From NCBI GenBank assembly GCA_021776795.1, contig JAJFFC010000012.1, positions 362,724 to 426,723 of the forward strand: DNA of 64,000 nt. Reading direction: 5' to 3'. This document shows positions 34,505 through 43,601 of the stretch, piece by piece. The stretch is from Planctomycetota bacterium (GTDB taxonomy: Bacteria; Planctomycetota; UBA1135). The position numbers and the translations under genes are program-made. The notes beneath the pieces were generated by a model, which worked only from the letters and a program-made list of their open reading frames with translations, did no database searches and was not told the origin of the DNA. How positions within the stretch are numbered: the first letter of the stretch is position 1; each line of letters starts with the position of its first letter.

Positions 34505-37500
34505 ATGGACCCACGTAACTTTCTGAAACTCGCCACTCTCGGCTGTCTTCTGCCTCTCCTCCCCGCATGCGGTGGTGGTGGTGGTGGTGGGCTCGGAGAT
34601 CCGAACGCCTCTGCTGTCACGATGGAAATCGTGGAAGTGACGAACGGCTTCGGTCGCCTTCTCCCTTATGTGGTCCCAGTCGCGGACCCTGTGACTGGAC
34701 TGCCCACGGCGCAGTTGCTTGAGATTCGTACGATTGACGATCTCATCAACAACCCGCCTACGGTGTTGAACCCGGTGAAGCCTCCGGCCACTTGGCCGAA
34801 CACGGCCATCAACCCATCGGGTCGCACCGGCAACCACTTCGTCGCGGTGAAGTTCTCGCGTTCGCTGGATTTGGATTCGGTGCTGGACCGCACCGCTTCC
34901 GGCTTGGCCAACAACGGTTTGACCGGAACTTTGTCTGTGGTCGCTTACGATCCCACTACGGGCCAGTCTGAGCCAGTAGAAGGGCGTGGTTTCATCAACG
35001 GCAACACCTACGACGTCGGCAGTGGCAACTCGCTTGAGCGCTGGGTTCGCCCTGATGGCCAAAACGGGGTCACCGCACGCGATATTGATCGCAACGGCAG
35101 TACGCTCCAGCCAGGTGTAGGCTTCCCAGGCACCAATGACGACGCCAATGGCATTGTCGACGGCAGCTTTGTAGGTGCAGGTGCGTTAATCAACAAGAAC
35201 ACCTTTGTGTTCGTGGTCGACACGGACCAGAACCTCTCGACCTACGAAACCTTCCCTTCTGACCGCGTGATTCGCGTGGTGATTAAGGGAATCGAGGAAA
35301 ACGAAGTCGTCGGTGGTGTGACCTCCGCAGATAACCGAGTCCTCGAGCAAGGGGGTGTGGCCACCTCCGTTGTGGGTTCGGACCTGAACGCTCCAGACGT
35401 TCTGCTCGATGGCCTGGGCGGTACTGCAGTAACCACCCCGAGCAACCTGGCGACCAACCTGCCCTGCGATACGGAGATCCGCTTCAGCTTCGGCGAAGCT
35501 TGTCAGCCGTTCTCGATTGGCCCACTGCCTAGCACGGTTCCTCCGGCGCTCTCGAACGAGTTCACCGTCGAGTTCCTACCACCAGTTTCGCCTGGTTCGC
35601 CTCCTCCGGGTCAAACTGTGCAGCTGCCTTACACGGTAGAGCCGGTGAGCCCTTTCAACTTCACCGAGTACCGCATTGTGCCGGTGGTGAACTTCCCAGG
35701 CTCCGACCCCTTCGGTGCGCAAGCACAGGCCACGGTCACCTACTTCAAGAACGCAGCAACCGACCTCTTTGGCAACCAAGACGGTTCTTCAGCGGAAACG
35801 GTTTCCACCGCATTCTCGATTGGCTCTGACTGCCCTGGTTTGGTCAACGTCCCTGTCGCTCCTGGCGCCATTGTGGTGGCCTCGAACGGCGGTGGCACCA
35901 CTGGCGGTATTCGCGTCATCGACCTTGATGGCTTCGGCCAAGGAACGGGTGACCCGACCTTCGACAGCGTCAACCCCTTCTACAACGTGGGCTTTAACGA
36001 GTTCCACGAGCCGATTAGCGGCGACGTCTCGAAGTTCCCGTTCAACCCGAACCTCGGTGTTCCAGATATCTTCCCGCCGCTGACCGCAGACACCACCTCC
36101 TTGGCTGGTGGCTCGCGCGGCGTCATGACTCTGGCCTTGGACTCCACGCTGCGCTCGCAGTTGGTGTCTCCAGAGATTACCGGTACCGCCATCGACATGA
36201 TGCTCGGCTATCCGCTGGACATCGCCTTCAACAACTTCGAATGCCTCTCTGGTGGTCGTAACTTGTGCGCCAACGCGGCGTTCCAGACGCACCCACTCAA
36301 CGGTGGTACCCGCGCGGGTAACTCGATCTCGCACTCGCCCCACCCGAACCCACCTCGGATTCAGTTGGCACCGGCTTGCTTCGCTCCGTTGATTCAGACC
36401 GAAGAGCCGACCTTTGGCGACGCCAACCGTGACGGCGCAGTGGCCAGCAACTTGCTGGTTCCTGGTGACCCCTTCGGCACCATCGGTGGCTTCGGCCCGA
36501 CTGGTCTCCTCACCGAGTCTGCCAACTACGCAGGCTTCTGGGGCCCAGCGCCGACCAGCCCAACCTGCCCGACCTTCACCTTGCGTCAGCAGATTGGCCA
36601 CTTCCTCTACGTCCTCGACGCAGCAAGTGATCAGGTTGTGGTGCTCAACTCCAACCGCATGAACGTCATCGAGACCATCCCGGTCAGTGACCCACGCGAC
36701 TTGGCGATTTCGCCTGACCTCAACACGCTCGCAGTGTCGAACAACGGCCCAAGCACCGTGACCTTCATTGACACCAACCCGAACTCGAACACCTTCCACC
36801 AAGTGGTGAAGATTTCGCAGCTCGTGGATGAACTCAATAACCGTCTGGGTCTTGGCCCAACCGAAGTCGTGTGGCAGCCAGATGGCGAAGACATCCTGGT
36901 GCTGTGCGAGCGTTCGGGTTCCTTGGCCTTGCTCTCCGGCGCTTCGTTGGACATCCGCAAGATCATTCCTGGTGTCGATGGCGCCCGTCAGTTGGCCGTC
37001 TCCGGCCGCGATGCTGGCTTCGGTTTCAACACCGGCCTCTACTACGCCTACGTCGTGAGTCAGTCTGGCGAAATGGACATCTTTGAGTCCGGTCCAGATG
37101 GTGTACAGGGCATCGGCTTTGATGACTTCATCAGTCAGCCGACCTTGGATGGCCGCACCGGCTTCAACGCACCGAGCGCCTTGCTGATTGACCCTTCCAG
37201 TACCCAACACGCGGTATTCATTGCCTACAACGATGGCAACTCGGCAGCAGTCGACTTGGTTTGGTTGGAAAACGCGCCCGCAGGACCTCAGCTGATTCGA
37301 ATTCAGCCTGGCGTTGTGGTGGACCCCTCCGGCCGTTCCAAGGAATGGAAGGTGCGGAACACTTATCAGAACGTTTTCTCGAGCTCGTCGATTCTCGACT
37401 TGGCTTTGGATGACCTCAACAACTTCGGTGGCCTGACTCAGCCTCTGGCCGTGCAAGTTGGTGGTTCGGTGTTCCACTCCGGCAAAGGTCTCAACCGCGG

Positions 37501-37648
37501 TGGCGCTCCGGTTTCGAACCCGCGCTTCCTGTTCGCGGCTTCGTCCAGCGGATTCGTCGACGTCATCCAGCTCAGCACTGGCGTGAAGTTCGTGGAGCCA
37601 GTTCCGGTTCCAGGCGCTTCGGTGCTGTGCCACTACTGGCGTCAGTAG
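34505..37648 (+). CDS. Large lipoprotein with Gly tract, Ig-like region and beta-propeller
   Basis: A 1047-residue surface protein. Signal and lipobox LLPLLPAC place lipidated Cys22, followed by seven Gly codons made almost entirely of GGT repeats (34571-34591). Residues 200-430 carry Ig-like or invasin-like domains; residues 690-1000 contain YncE-like repeats (HFLYVLDAASDQVVVLN; SDPRDLAISPDLNTLAVSNN). Codon use is extreme: Asn is almost always AAC, Lys AAG and Phe TTC, as in very highly expressed genes. The 197 bases upstream contain a small GTGCG-ACTT-CGCAC hairpin (34379-34392) and no Shine-Dalgarno. A strong terminator ends the unit, so it is monocistronic. Function unknown; probably an abundant cell-surface component. 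Confidence 0.78.
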   Translation: MDPRNFLKLATLGCLLPLLPACGGGGGGGLGDPNASAVTMEIVEVTNGFGRLLPYVVPVADPVTGLPTAQLLEIRTIDDLINNPPTVLNPVKPPATWPNTAINPSGRTGNHFVAVKFSRSLDLDSVLDRTASGLANNGLTGTLSVVAYDPTTGQSEPVEGRGFINGNTYDVGSGNSLERWVRPDGQNGVTARDIDRNGSTLQPGVGFPGTNDDANGIVDGSFVGAGALINKNTFVFVVDTDQNLSTYETFPSDRVIRVVIKGIEENEVVGGVTSADNRVLEQGGVATSVVGSDLNAPDVLLDGLGGTAVTTPSNLATNLPCDTEIRFSFGEACQPFSIGPLPSTVPPALSNEFTVEFLPPVSPGSPPPGQTVQLPYTVEPVSPFNFTEYRIVPVVNFPGSDPFGAQAQATVTYFKNAATDLFGNQDGSSAETVSTAFSIGSDCPGLVNVPVAPGAIVVASNGGGTTGGIRVIDLDGFGQGTGDPTFDSVNPFYNVGFNEFHEPISGDVSKFPFNPNLGVPDIFPPLTADTTSLAGGSRGVMTLALDSTLRSQLVSPEITGTAIDMMLGYPLDIAFNNFECLSGGRNLCANAAFQTHPLNGGTRAGNSISHSPHPNPPRIQLAPACFAPLIQTEEPTFGDANRDGAVASNLLVPGDPFGTIGGFGPTGLLTESANYAGFWGPAPTSPTCPTFTLRQQIGHFLYVLDAASDQVVVLNSNRMNVIETIPVSDPRDLAISPDLNTLAVSNNGPSTVTFIDTNPNSNTFHQVVKISQLVDELNNRLGLGPTEVVWQPDGEDILVLCERSGSLALLSGASLDIRKIIPGVDGARQLAVSGRDAGFGFNTGLYYAYVVSQSGEMDIFESGPDGVQGIGFDDFISQPTLDGRTGFNAPSALLIDPSSTQHAVFIAYNDGNSAAVDLVWLENAPAGPQLIRIQPGVVVDPSGRSKEWKVRNTYQNVFSSSSILDLALDDLNNFGGLTQPLAVQVGGSVFHSGKGLNRGGAPVSNPRFLFAASSSGFVDVIQLSTGVKFVEPVPVPGASVLCHYWRQ

Positions 37649-37668
37649 GCCGCTCTTCACGGCCTTCG

Positions 37669-37710
37669 ACGGCCCTCCATCGTGATTACGATGGGGGGCC
37701 GTTTCTTTTT
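37669..37710 (+). terminator. Intrinsic terminator after the large lipoprotein gene
   Basis: ACGGCCCTCCATCG (37669-37682) and CGATGGGGGGCCGT (37689-37702) form a 14-base-pair stem with one G-U pair and a six-base loop, followed by TTCTTTTT. It lies 21 bases after the lipoprotein stop and 59 bases before the next gene, separating two transcription units. Confidence 0.93.
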
Positions 37711-37768
37711 GCACCCTGCGGTCTGTTGTGCTTGTTCTGGTCCCGCGGCAAGGGGACAATCTAGGCAC

Positions 37769-38464
37769 ATGGCAGCGCCTCCAGGGCCGGAAGTTCAGGC
37801 GATGTTCGCCGAGATTGCCCCGCGCTACGACTTCCTCAATCGCTTCCTCAGTTTCGGCATCGACCGACGCTGGAGAAAGAGGCTGATGCGTGAGCTAGCG
37901 CTTGCTCCTGGCAACGATGTCCTCGACCTATGCTGTGGCACCGGAGATCTAGCCTTGGCCTTCCAAAAGGCCGGCTGCCGCACGGTGGGCGCAGACTTTA
38001 CGGCAGCCATGTTGCACGGTGCCCAAGGCAAAGAACATGCAGACCAAGTGCGCTGGGTTCAGGCCGATGCCCAAGCCTTGCCCTTTGCCGACAATCAGTT
38101 CGATGCCGTCACCATTGCTTTCGGCATTCGCAATGTCGAGTCACCGCCTCTAGCCATGCGCGAATGTTTACGCGTGCTGCGGCCTGGTGGGCAACTGGCC
38201 ATTCTTGAGTTTTTCCGCATTCCCAATCCCTTGTGGCGGGGACTGTTTCGTTTCTACTTTCGCTACATTCTGCCGCTCTTAGCCAAAGTTGTTCGTGCCG
38301 GTCGTACAGGTGCATACACCTATCTCCCCGAAAGCGTGGACGATTTCGCCACGCCTACCGAGTTTCGACGCTGGCTGGAAGAGAGTGGCTTTGACGTTGC
38401 CATGGAAGCAGGATTGAGTGGGGGCGTCGCGCGGCTTTTCCTAGCCAAGGCTCCGGGGGCATGA
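37769..38464 (+). CDS. ubiE: UbiE/MenG-type quinone methyltransferase
   Basis: SAM-dependent C-methyltransferase of menaquinone or ubiquinone synthesis, 231 residues. Seen: FAEIAPRYDFLNRFLSFGID (UbiE N-terminal signature), SAM motif I VLDLCCGTGDLALAF, ADAQALPFADNQFDAVTIAF, and FGIRNVESPPLAMRECLRVL. The ATG at 37769 begins just before the signature; an in-frame start at 37682 would lie inside the terminator. It begins a run of six tightly packed genes. With ubiA and ubiX homologues and no ubiquinone-specific hydroxylase seen, demethylmenaquinone is the likelier substrate. Confidence 0.88.
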   Translation: MAAPPGPEVQAMFAEIAPRYDFLNRFLSFGIDRRWRKRLMRELALAPGNDVLDLCCGTGDLALAFQKAGCRTVGADFTAAMLHGAQGKEHADQVRWVQADAQALPFADNQFDAVTIAFGIRNVESPPLAMRECLRVLRPGGQLAILEFFRIPNPLWRGLFRFYFRYILPLLAKVVRAGRTGAYTYLPESVDDFATPTEFRRWLEESGFDVAMEAGLSGGVARLFLAKAPGA

Positions 38465-39210
38465 AGCGAGAGCTGCATCGCCTAGGAGAGGCTCACCGCG
38501 ACCCCGCGGTGACCTTTCTCATGTTGTTCCCCTTGGGCCTCATCCATCTTCTCGGTCGTCAGCATGCTTCTCTGGAAGCCTACGGCCTAGTGGAATCGGC
38601 GGTCAGTTGGTGTGGGATGCCAGGCCAGTGGGTGCTCGGTGCCTTGCTGATCGCCAGTTTCTTGTGGGCACTGGGCCGCATTCAGCAGCTGGAGCTGGCT
38701 TGGCGCGGCGGTGCGGCCTTAATTTTGATCGAGGGCATTTTGTGGGCGCTCCTCCTCGGTCCAGTATTGTCTCAACTGACAGAGTGGTTGCCCTTAACCT
38801 CGAAGCCGCTGATGATTCTGCAAGAGAGTGCGGCTGGCGCGTCCGCCAACGGCTCCGAAGCCAGTGTTTGGGGTCGTCTCGCCATCGCGGCGGGTGCAGG
38901 TTTGTACGAAGAATTGCTGTTTCGCGCTGTAGCTTTAGGTGGCTTGGCCTTAGGACTACAGGTCGTCTTCGGTCGCCTCGCCGGAGAAGTCAGCGCACGA
39001 CGTTTGGCCTGGTTCATTGCGCTGTTGTTGTCGAGTCTGGCCTTTGCTCTGGCCCATGCCATTCCCGGAGATCCCGAAGCCTTGGAAGCCGAGGTCCTCG
39101 CCTTTCGCACCTTGGCCGGCCTGAGTTTTGGCCTGCTGTTTCTTTTTCGAGGCCTTGCCGTCGCCGCCTACACCCACGCCGCTTACGATGCCCTCTACCT
39201 TCTGACTTAA
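38461..39210 (+). CDS. CPBP family intramembrane glutamic endopeptidase
   Basis: A 249-residue membrane protein of the CPBP (Abi/Rce1-like) family with about seven hydrophobic segments. Motif 1 is GLYEELLFRAVAL (the EExxxR glutamates), motif 2 SSLAFALAHAI, motif 3 YTHAAYDALY. Members cleave prenylated or other membrane-bound substrates, and some self-immunity proteins belong here. It overlaps ubiE by 4 bases (ATGA) and sits between quinone genes, where a peptidase has no known role; a link to prenylated substrates is only a suggestion. Confidence 0.82.
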   Translation: MKRELHRLGEAHRDPAVTFLMLFPLGLIHLLGRQHASLEAYGLVESAVSWCGMPGQWVLGALLIASFLWALGRIQQLELAWRGGAALILIEGILWALLLGPVLSQLTEWLPLTSKPLMILQESAAGASANGSEASVWGRLAIAAGAGLYEELLFRAVALGGLALGLQVVFGRLAGEVSARRLAWFIALLLSSLAFALAHAIPGDPEALEAEVLAFRTLAGLSFGLLFLFRGLAVAAYTHAAYDALYLLT

Positions 39211-39212
39211 GC

Positions 39213-39836
39213 ATGTCACCTGCCGCCAAACCCGATGTCCGCCGCGTCTTCTTGGGCGTGAGTGGAGCCAGTGGCGCCCTCTATGCTGTACGCACCCTGC
39301 AAATGTTGGTGGCTGCTGGCGTGGCCGTGGACCTGGTGTATTCCGGGGCAGCCCGCCGCGTGCTCCAGGAAGAGACCTCGCTGATTCTGCAAGACGACCC
39401 TAGTCTGCTTTTAGAGGACGGGCAAGATGCCTCCTTGGTCAAGCTCTGGCCGCATGGCGACATTGGCGCGCCGCCAGCCTCGGGAACCGCTCTCGGCGAA
39501 GCGGTCCTGCTTGTGCCATGTTCCCTCAGTACGGTCGCCGGCATTGCTCATGGCAGTGCGGCAAATCTTTTGGAGCGTGCCGCCCAGGTGGCCCTGAAGG
39601 AAGGGCGTAAGTTGCTCGTGGTGCCTCGCGAGGCTCCGTTGGGGCGCACGCATCTCGACAACTTATCGAAGTTGGCTTGGGCCGGAGCCACGGTGTTGCC
39701 AGCCTCGCCAGGCTTCTATCACCAACCGAAAACCGTTTTGGATTTAGTCGATCATGTTTGCGCAAAAATCCTCGCCTGTTGTGACATCGAACAAACCCAG
39801 GTTCCTGCCTGGGACGGCGGCCTAAGCCAAGCATGA
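39213..39836 (+). CDS. ubiX: UbiX-type flavin prenyltransferase
   Basis: Makes prenylated FMN from FMN and dimethylallyl phosphate, the cofactor of UbiD-type decarboxylases; 207 residues. Seen: LGVSGASGALYAVRTLQML at the N-terminus, PPASGTALGEAVLLVPCSLST with the conserved Ser-Thr, and REAPLGRTHLDNLSKLAWAG near the C-terminus. ATG 39213 is 2 bases after the CPBP stop. In the futalosine menaquinone route a UbiX/UbiD pair and a UbiA-like enzyme act together, which fits the neighbours; no ubiD is visible in the window. Confidence 0.88.
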   Translation: MSPAAKPDVRRVFLGVSGASGALYAVRTLQMLVAAGVAVDLVYSGAARRVLQEETSLILQDDPSLLLEDGQDASLVKLWPHGDIGAPPASGTALGEAVLLVPCSLSTVAGIAHGSAANLLERAAQVALKEGRKLLVVPREAPLGRTHLDNLSKLAWAGATVLPASPGFYHQPKTVLDLVDHVCAKILACCDIEQTQVPAWDGGLSQA

Positions 39837-40717
39837 ATTCTCTTTCCACCACCTTGCGCATGGTGAAGTTTGAGCACAGTGTGTTCGCTTTACCCTTTGC
39901 CCTCGCGGGGGCATGGATGGCGGCGCATGGCCTTCCACCATGGCAGGACTTGTTGGGCATCGTGGTCGCTGCGGTGGCTGCACGCAACGCGGCCATGGTT
40001 TACAACCGCATTGCCGACCGCGACATCGACGCCTCCAATCCGCGCACCGCAGACCGCGAGCTGGTGACTGGTTCCTTGTCGCTGGGTTTCGCGCGCCTGT
40101 TTTTGTTGGTCAATATGGCGCTTTTCGTCGGCGCCTCTTTCTGGCTCGCGCCCATCTGTGGTTGGCTCTCCCTGCCAGTATTGCTCATCTTGCTCGGCTA
40201 CTCCCAGCTGAAACGCTTTAGTTGGCTGTGCCATTTGGGCCTAGGATTTGCCTTGGCTTGTGCTCCGCTGGGAGCCTGGCTGGCGGTCAACAAGAGTTTC
40301 GATGGCGCTTGGTATCTGCCGCTCGGCCTCGGCCTCGGCGTGATTGCCTGGGTGGCCGGTTTCGATCTCTTGTACTCCATGCAGGACATCGAACATGACC
40401 GCTCGCAGGGGTTATTGAGTCTTCCCGCGCGTTTTGGAGCGGCTCGTGCCCAGCAAGTTTCGGCGCTGGTGTTCGCCTTGGCCCTTGGTTCCTGGGCCTG
40501 GGTGGGGTGGCGCGCCGACCTACAAACCAGCTATTGGGTGGGCCTTGGATTGGTGGCGGCTTTGCTCTTCCTCGAGCACTGGCTTTTACGCGGCGGCCGC
40601 GAGCGCATTCCGCTGGTATTCTTCCGCGTCAATGCCTGGGTCGGCGTGGTGTTTTTCCTCGGCTTGTGTGGGTCCCTGCCTGACCTCAGCGAGGCGGCTA
40701 TCTTGGGGCAACCATGA
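39833..40717 (+). CDS. UbiA-type polyprenyltransferase
   Basis: Membrane prenyltransferase of 294 residues that attaches a polyprenyl chain to an aromatic acid in quinone synthesis (UbiA, or MqnP in the futalosine pathway). The two metal-diphosphate motifs are MVYNRIADRDIDASNPRT (N-x-x-D-x-x-x-D) and GFDLLYSMQDIEHDR. Nine hydrophobic segments are apparent. It overlaps ubiX by 4 bases. Substrate specificity cannot be decided from sequence, so no symbol is given, but the ubiE-ubiX setting points to menaquinone. Confidence 0.86.
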   Translation: MNSLSTTLRMVKFEHSVFALPFALAGAWMAAHGLPPWQDLLGIVVAAVAARNAAMVYNRIADRDIDASNPRTADRELVTGSLSLGFARLFLLVNMALFVGASFWLAPICGWLSLPVLLILLGYSQLKRFSWLCHLGLGFALACAPLGAWLAVNKSFDGAWYLPLGLGLGVIAWVAGFDLLYSMQDIEHDRSQGLLSLPARFGAARAQQVSALVFALALGSWAWVGWRADLQTSYWVGLGLVAALLFLEHWLLRGGRERIPLVFFRVNAWVGVVFFLGLCGSLPDLSEAAILGQP

Positions 40718-41859
40718 GTGCTGCCAAACGCCGTCAGGCCGACCCCGGCAGTCAGTTCCGCGAAACCCTGGCCAAGATTCAGCAGGGGGAACTGCCACGC
40801 CTACTTCTGCTTGTTCCGCCTTCCAGCGGAGAAGAGGAGTCATGGTTTGCCGAGCAGCTTTTTGCCGCAGCCCGCAAGTATGCCCACGAGCTTGGCGACT
40901 GTGATTTGCTCGACCAAGATGGGGGCTCGCCCGACTTCCGTGCGGAAGATCTCGACGCCTTCCTACAGTCTTCCTCCTTGTTCGCCTCGCGCAAAGTGCT
41001 TCTGCTGCAGCGCGCTGGCAAGGGTTTGAATCGTTGGCCGCGCTTGGCGGAAGAGTTGCTGCAAGCGGCCAGCGCAGACGGCGGCCCCGAGTTCATGATG
41101 GTGCATATTGGCGCCAGCAGTGGCAAAGGTGCGCAAAAGCTTTCGGCGACGCGCAAGAAGGGGGTAGAGAAGTTGCGCTTCCGCAGTTTGTATGCCGATC
41201 CGCCGCCATGGAAGCCCGAGCCCGATGCCAGCGAGGCTGCACAGTTTTTGCTTGGCGAAGCGCGCGAACGCAAGCTGCGCTTGGAGCGTGGCGCCGCCGG
41301 TTTGATTGTGCAGATGGCAGGCGCGCGCGCCAGCGACCTGATGGGCGCCCTCGAGCATTTGCATATGCTTGGTCTAGACAGCATCGGCGAAGAAGAGGTG
41401 CGCCAGGTGGTGGCGCATAGCGCCGAAGGCACTGCCTTCGACATGGCCGATGCCTTCCTTTGTGGCGACAGTGGTCGCGCTCTGTCCTTAATGCGCCGCA
41501 TTTCGCGTCAAGGCATGCGCAGTTGGGATGGCCGTCGATTGGCGCCACGCGATGCCTTCGGCATGATTGTTTCGGCGATTGCCCGAGAGCGCACTCGCAC
41601 TGCCGAAGTACTGACGCATGTGCGCAAAGGCGCAGCGGTGAAAGAAGCGATTGAGGCCAGCGGTAGTCGCGCCAGCATGCCCGTGCTGCGGCGCATGGAA
41701 GCACGCCTTGCCGTGTGCGATGAAGATGCACTGCATTTGTTGTTAGATGGCTTGCTCGAAGCCGAGCGCCAGGTCAAGCGCCTCGGTTGGCGCGACGGCA
41801 CCCGCGCTTTGGAGTTACTCGCCCTGCGTTCCTTCCGTCGCCCAGGAGTGCACTCTTGA
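40714..41859 (+). CDS. holA: DNA polymerase III delta subunit-like protein
   Basis: Clamp-loader delta subunit of the replicative polymerase, 381 residues. Divergent, but the layout fits HolA: a degenerate N-terminal AAA-like region (LPRLLLLVPPSSGEEESWFA), DAFLQSSSLFASRKVLLLQRA, VQMAGARASDLMGALEHLHM and the C-terminal EGTAFDMADAFLCGDSGRALSLMRRIS. No Walker A is expected in delta. It overlaps ubiA by 4 bases and mutL by 4 bases, continuing the coupled run. Confidence 0.7.
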   Translation: MSAAKRRQADPGSQFRETLAKIQQGELPRLLLLVPPSSGEEESWFAEQLFAAARKYAHELGDCDLLDQDGGSPDFRAEDLDAFLQSSSLFASRKVLLLQRAGKGLNRWPRLAEELLQAASADGGPEFMMVHIGASSGKGAQKLSATRKKGVEKLRFRSLYADPPPWKPEPDASEAAQFLLGEARERKLRLERGAAGLIVQMAGARASDLMGALEHLHMLGLDSIGEEEVRQVVAHSAEGTAFDMADAFLCGDSGRALSLMRRISRQGMRSWDGRRLAPRDAFGMIVSAIARERTRTAEVLTHVRKGAAVKEAIEASGSRASMPVLRRMEARLAVCDEDALHLLLDGLLEAERQVKRLGWRDGTRALELLALRSFRRPGVHS

Positions 41860-43601
41860 ACCGCATTCACGCCCTAGACCGAATTGTCGTCGACCAAATC
41901 GCTGCGGGCGAAGTGGTGGAGCGGCCGTCTTCGGTGGTCAAGGAGTTGGTCGAAAACGCCCTAGATGCGGGCGCTACGCACATTCAACTGCGCATGGAAG
42001 ATGGCGGCATTCGCCTGCTCGAAGTGCGCGACAATGGCAGCGGCATCGAGGCCGAAGACTTGCCCTTGGCGCTGACTTCGCATGCCACCAGTAAGCTCCG
42101 CGATGCCGCCGACCTCGACGCAATCGCTTCTCTGGGTTTCCGCGGCGAAGCCTTGGCTTCGATTGCCAGTGTGTCACGCATGTCGATCATGAGCCGACCG
42201 CACGGCGCCAAGCATGGAGCCTCCTTGGAGTGCGCCTTTGGCCGCGTCGGTCAAGTCCACGATGCCGCAGCGGATTACGGTACCCGCATCGTGATCGAAA
42301 ACCTGTTTGCCGAGCTTCCGGCGCGGCGCAAGTTTTTAAAAACCGCAGCCACCGAAGGCGCGCACTGCCTAGCCTGGTTACAGCGTTTGGCTTTGGTGCA
42401 TCTTGGCGTGGGCTTTGAAGTCAGCCAAGATGGGCGCACCACCTTTCAGGTTCACGCCGATGACGACCTCGAAGCCCGATGCGCCGCCGTCTTTGGCGAA
42501 CGCATCGCCGCAGACATGGTCGAAGTCGCGCGCGAAGATCCTCAACTTGGCGTCAAGGCGCGCATTGGTGCTCCCGAAACCGCCCGTCGCGATGCCCGCC
42601 GCGTGCACCTATTCCTGAATGGCCGCTGGATTCGCGATGCCCGCTTGTTGCGTGCCGTGCGCGAGGGAGTCAAGGAGTTCGTGCCGATTGGGCATTACCC
42701 GACTCTGTTTCTGCACCTGCAGATTCCCCCCGAGCGCATCGATATCAACGTCCACCCGCAAAAGACCGAAGTGCGCTTCCGCGATGAACGCGCCGTGTTC
42801 GCGGTGATTGTGACTACCTTGCGCAAGGGATTGGCTTCGGCTCCCTGGGCCACCCGAGCGGTGGGCCCGGTGGGTGGCCAAGTGCAGGAAAGATCAGGCT
42901 TCGCGCCAAGTTGGGCGCGCCCACTGCAAGACACAGCTGGCGCGAATTCGTTCGACAGCAGTGGAGGCTTCCCCGTGCCAGGCTCTAACGATCAGCTGCC
43001 ACTGACCGCTAACGAAGTCACACCCGAAGGGGAGTATTTGAACTTCCTGTCGGTCGCCAACACCTTTTTGTTCCGGCCAGTGACTGGTGGTGTCGAAATC
43101 ATTGATCAGCATGCCTTGCATGAACGTGTAAATCTAGAAGAGTTGCGCAAAGAGGTGCGTGCAGGCGCGGTCATGCAACAAGCCTTATTGATGCCCGCTC
43201 TGGTGGAAGTCTCGGCCGAAGAATTGGCCGAACTGCTAGAGCACCGCGAAACCTTTCTAACCTTGGGTGTCGATCTTGAGGCCTTTGGCGATACCACCAT
43301 CGCGATTCGTGGCGTGCCCGCCCGGTTGACACGTTTGGTCCCCGAATCCTTGCTGCGCGACCTATTGGAAATCGCGCGGCAAAACCGCGCCGCCACCCCT
43401 GACCAGTTGCAGGAAGAAATGCTGTTTAGCATGGCTTGCCGAGGCGCGGTCATGGCCGGAGATCGATTAGATCGGCCAGCTCTAGAAGCCTTGCTCCGCC
43501 GCGGCGCGGATTTGCCGCAAGACCGCACTTGCGCTCATGGTCGCCCGGTGCGCGTCTTCCTTTCGCAGGAAGATTTAGAGCGCGCTTTCTACCGCCGTTA
43601 A
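41856..43601 (+). CDS. mutL: DNA mismatch repair protein MutL with endonuclease motif
   Basis: Mismatch repair ATPase of 581 residues starting at TTG 41856, chosen because AGGAG lies 7 bases upstream and conserved sequence (IHALDRIVVDQIAAGEVVER) begins here. GHKL motifs: ENALDAGAT, VRDNGSGI, TSHATSKL and GFRGEALASI. The C-terminus holds DQHALHERVNLEE, matching the DQHA(x)2E(x)4E endonuclease motif, plus ACRGAVMAGD and CAHGRPVRV metal-site motifs, so it belongs to the nicking type found in bacteria without MutH. The stop overlaps the convergent lipoprotein stop by 4 bases. Confidence 0.95.
   Translation: MNRIHALDRIVVDQIAAGEVVERPSSVVKELVENALDAGATHIQLRMEDGGIRLLEVRDNGSGIEAEDLPLALTSHATSKLRDAADLDAIASLGFRGEALASIASVSRMSIMSRPHGAKHGASLECAFGRVGQVHDAAADYGTRIVIENLFAELPARRKFLKTAATEGAHCLAWLQRLALVHLGVGFEVSQDGRTTFQVHADDDLEARCAAVFGERIAADMVEVAREDPQLGVKARIGAPETARRDARRVHLFLNGRWIRDARLLRAVREGVKEFVPIGHYPTLFLHLQIPPERIDINVHPQKTEVRFRDERAVFAVIVTTLRKGLASAPWATRAVGPVGGQVQERSGFAPSWARPLQDTAGANSFDSSGGFPVPGSNDQLPLTANEVTPEGEYLNFLSVANTFLFRPVTGGVEIIDQHALHERVNLEELRKEVRAGAVMQQALLMPALVEVSAEELAELLEHRETFLTLGVDLEAFGDTTIAIRGVPARLTRLVPESLLRDLLEIARQNRAATPDQLQEEMLFSMACRGAVMAGDRLDRPALEALLRRGADLPQDRTCAHGRPVRVFLSQEDLERAFYRR

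Noticed and set aside
35789-37768. A 659-codon open frame antisense to the large lipoprotein gene
   Set aside because: It arises because the lipoprotein avoids codons whose complements are stops. It has no family motif, and the sense strand has a lipobox, propeller repeats and a terminator.
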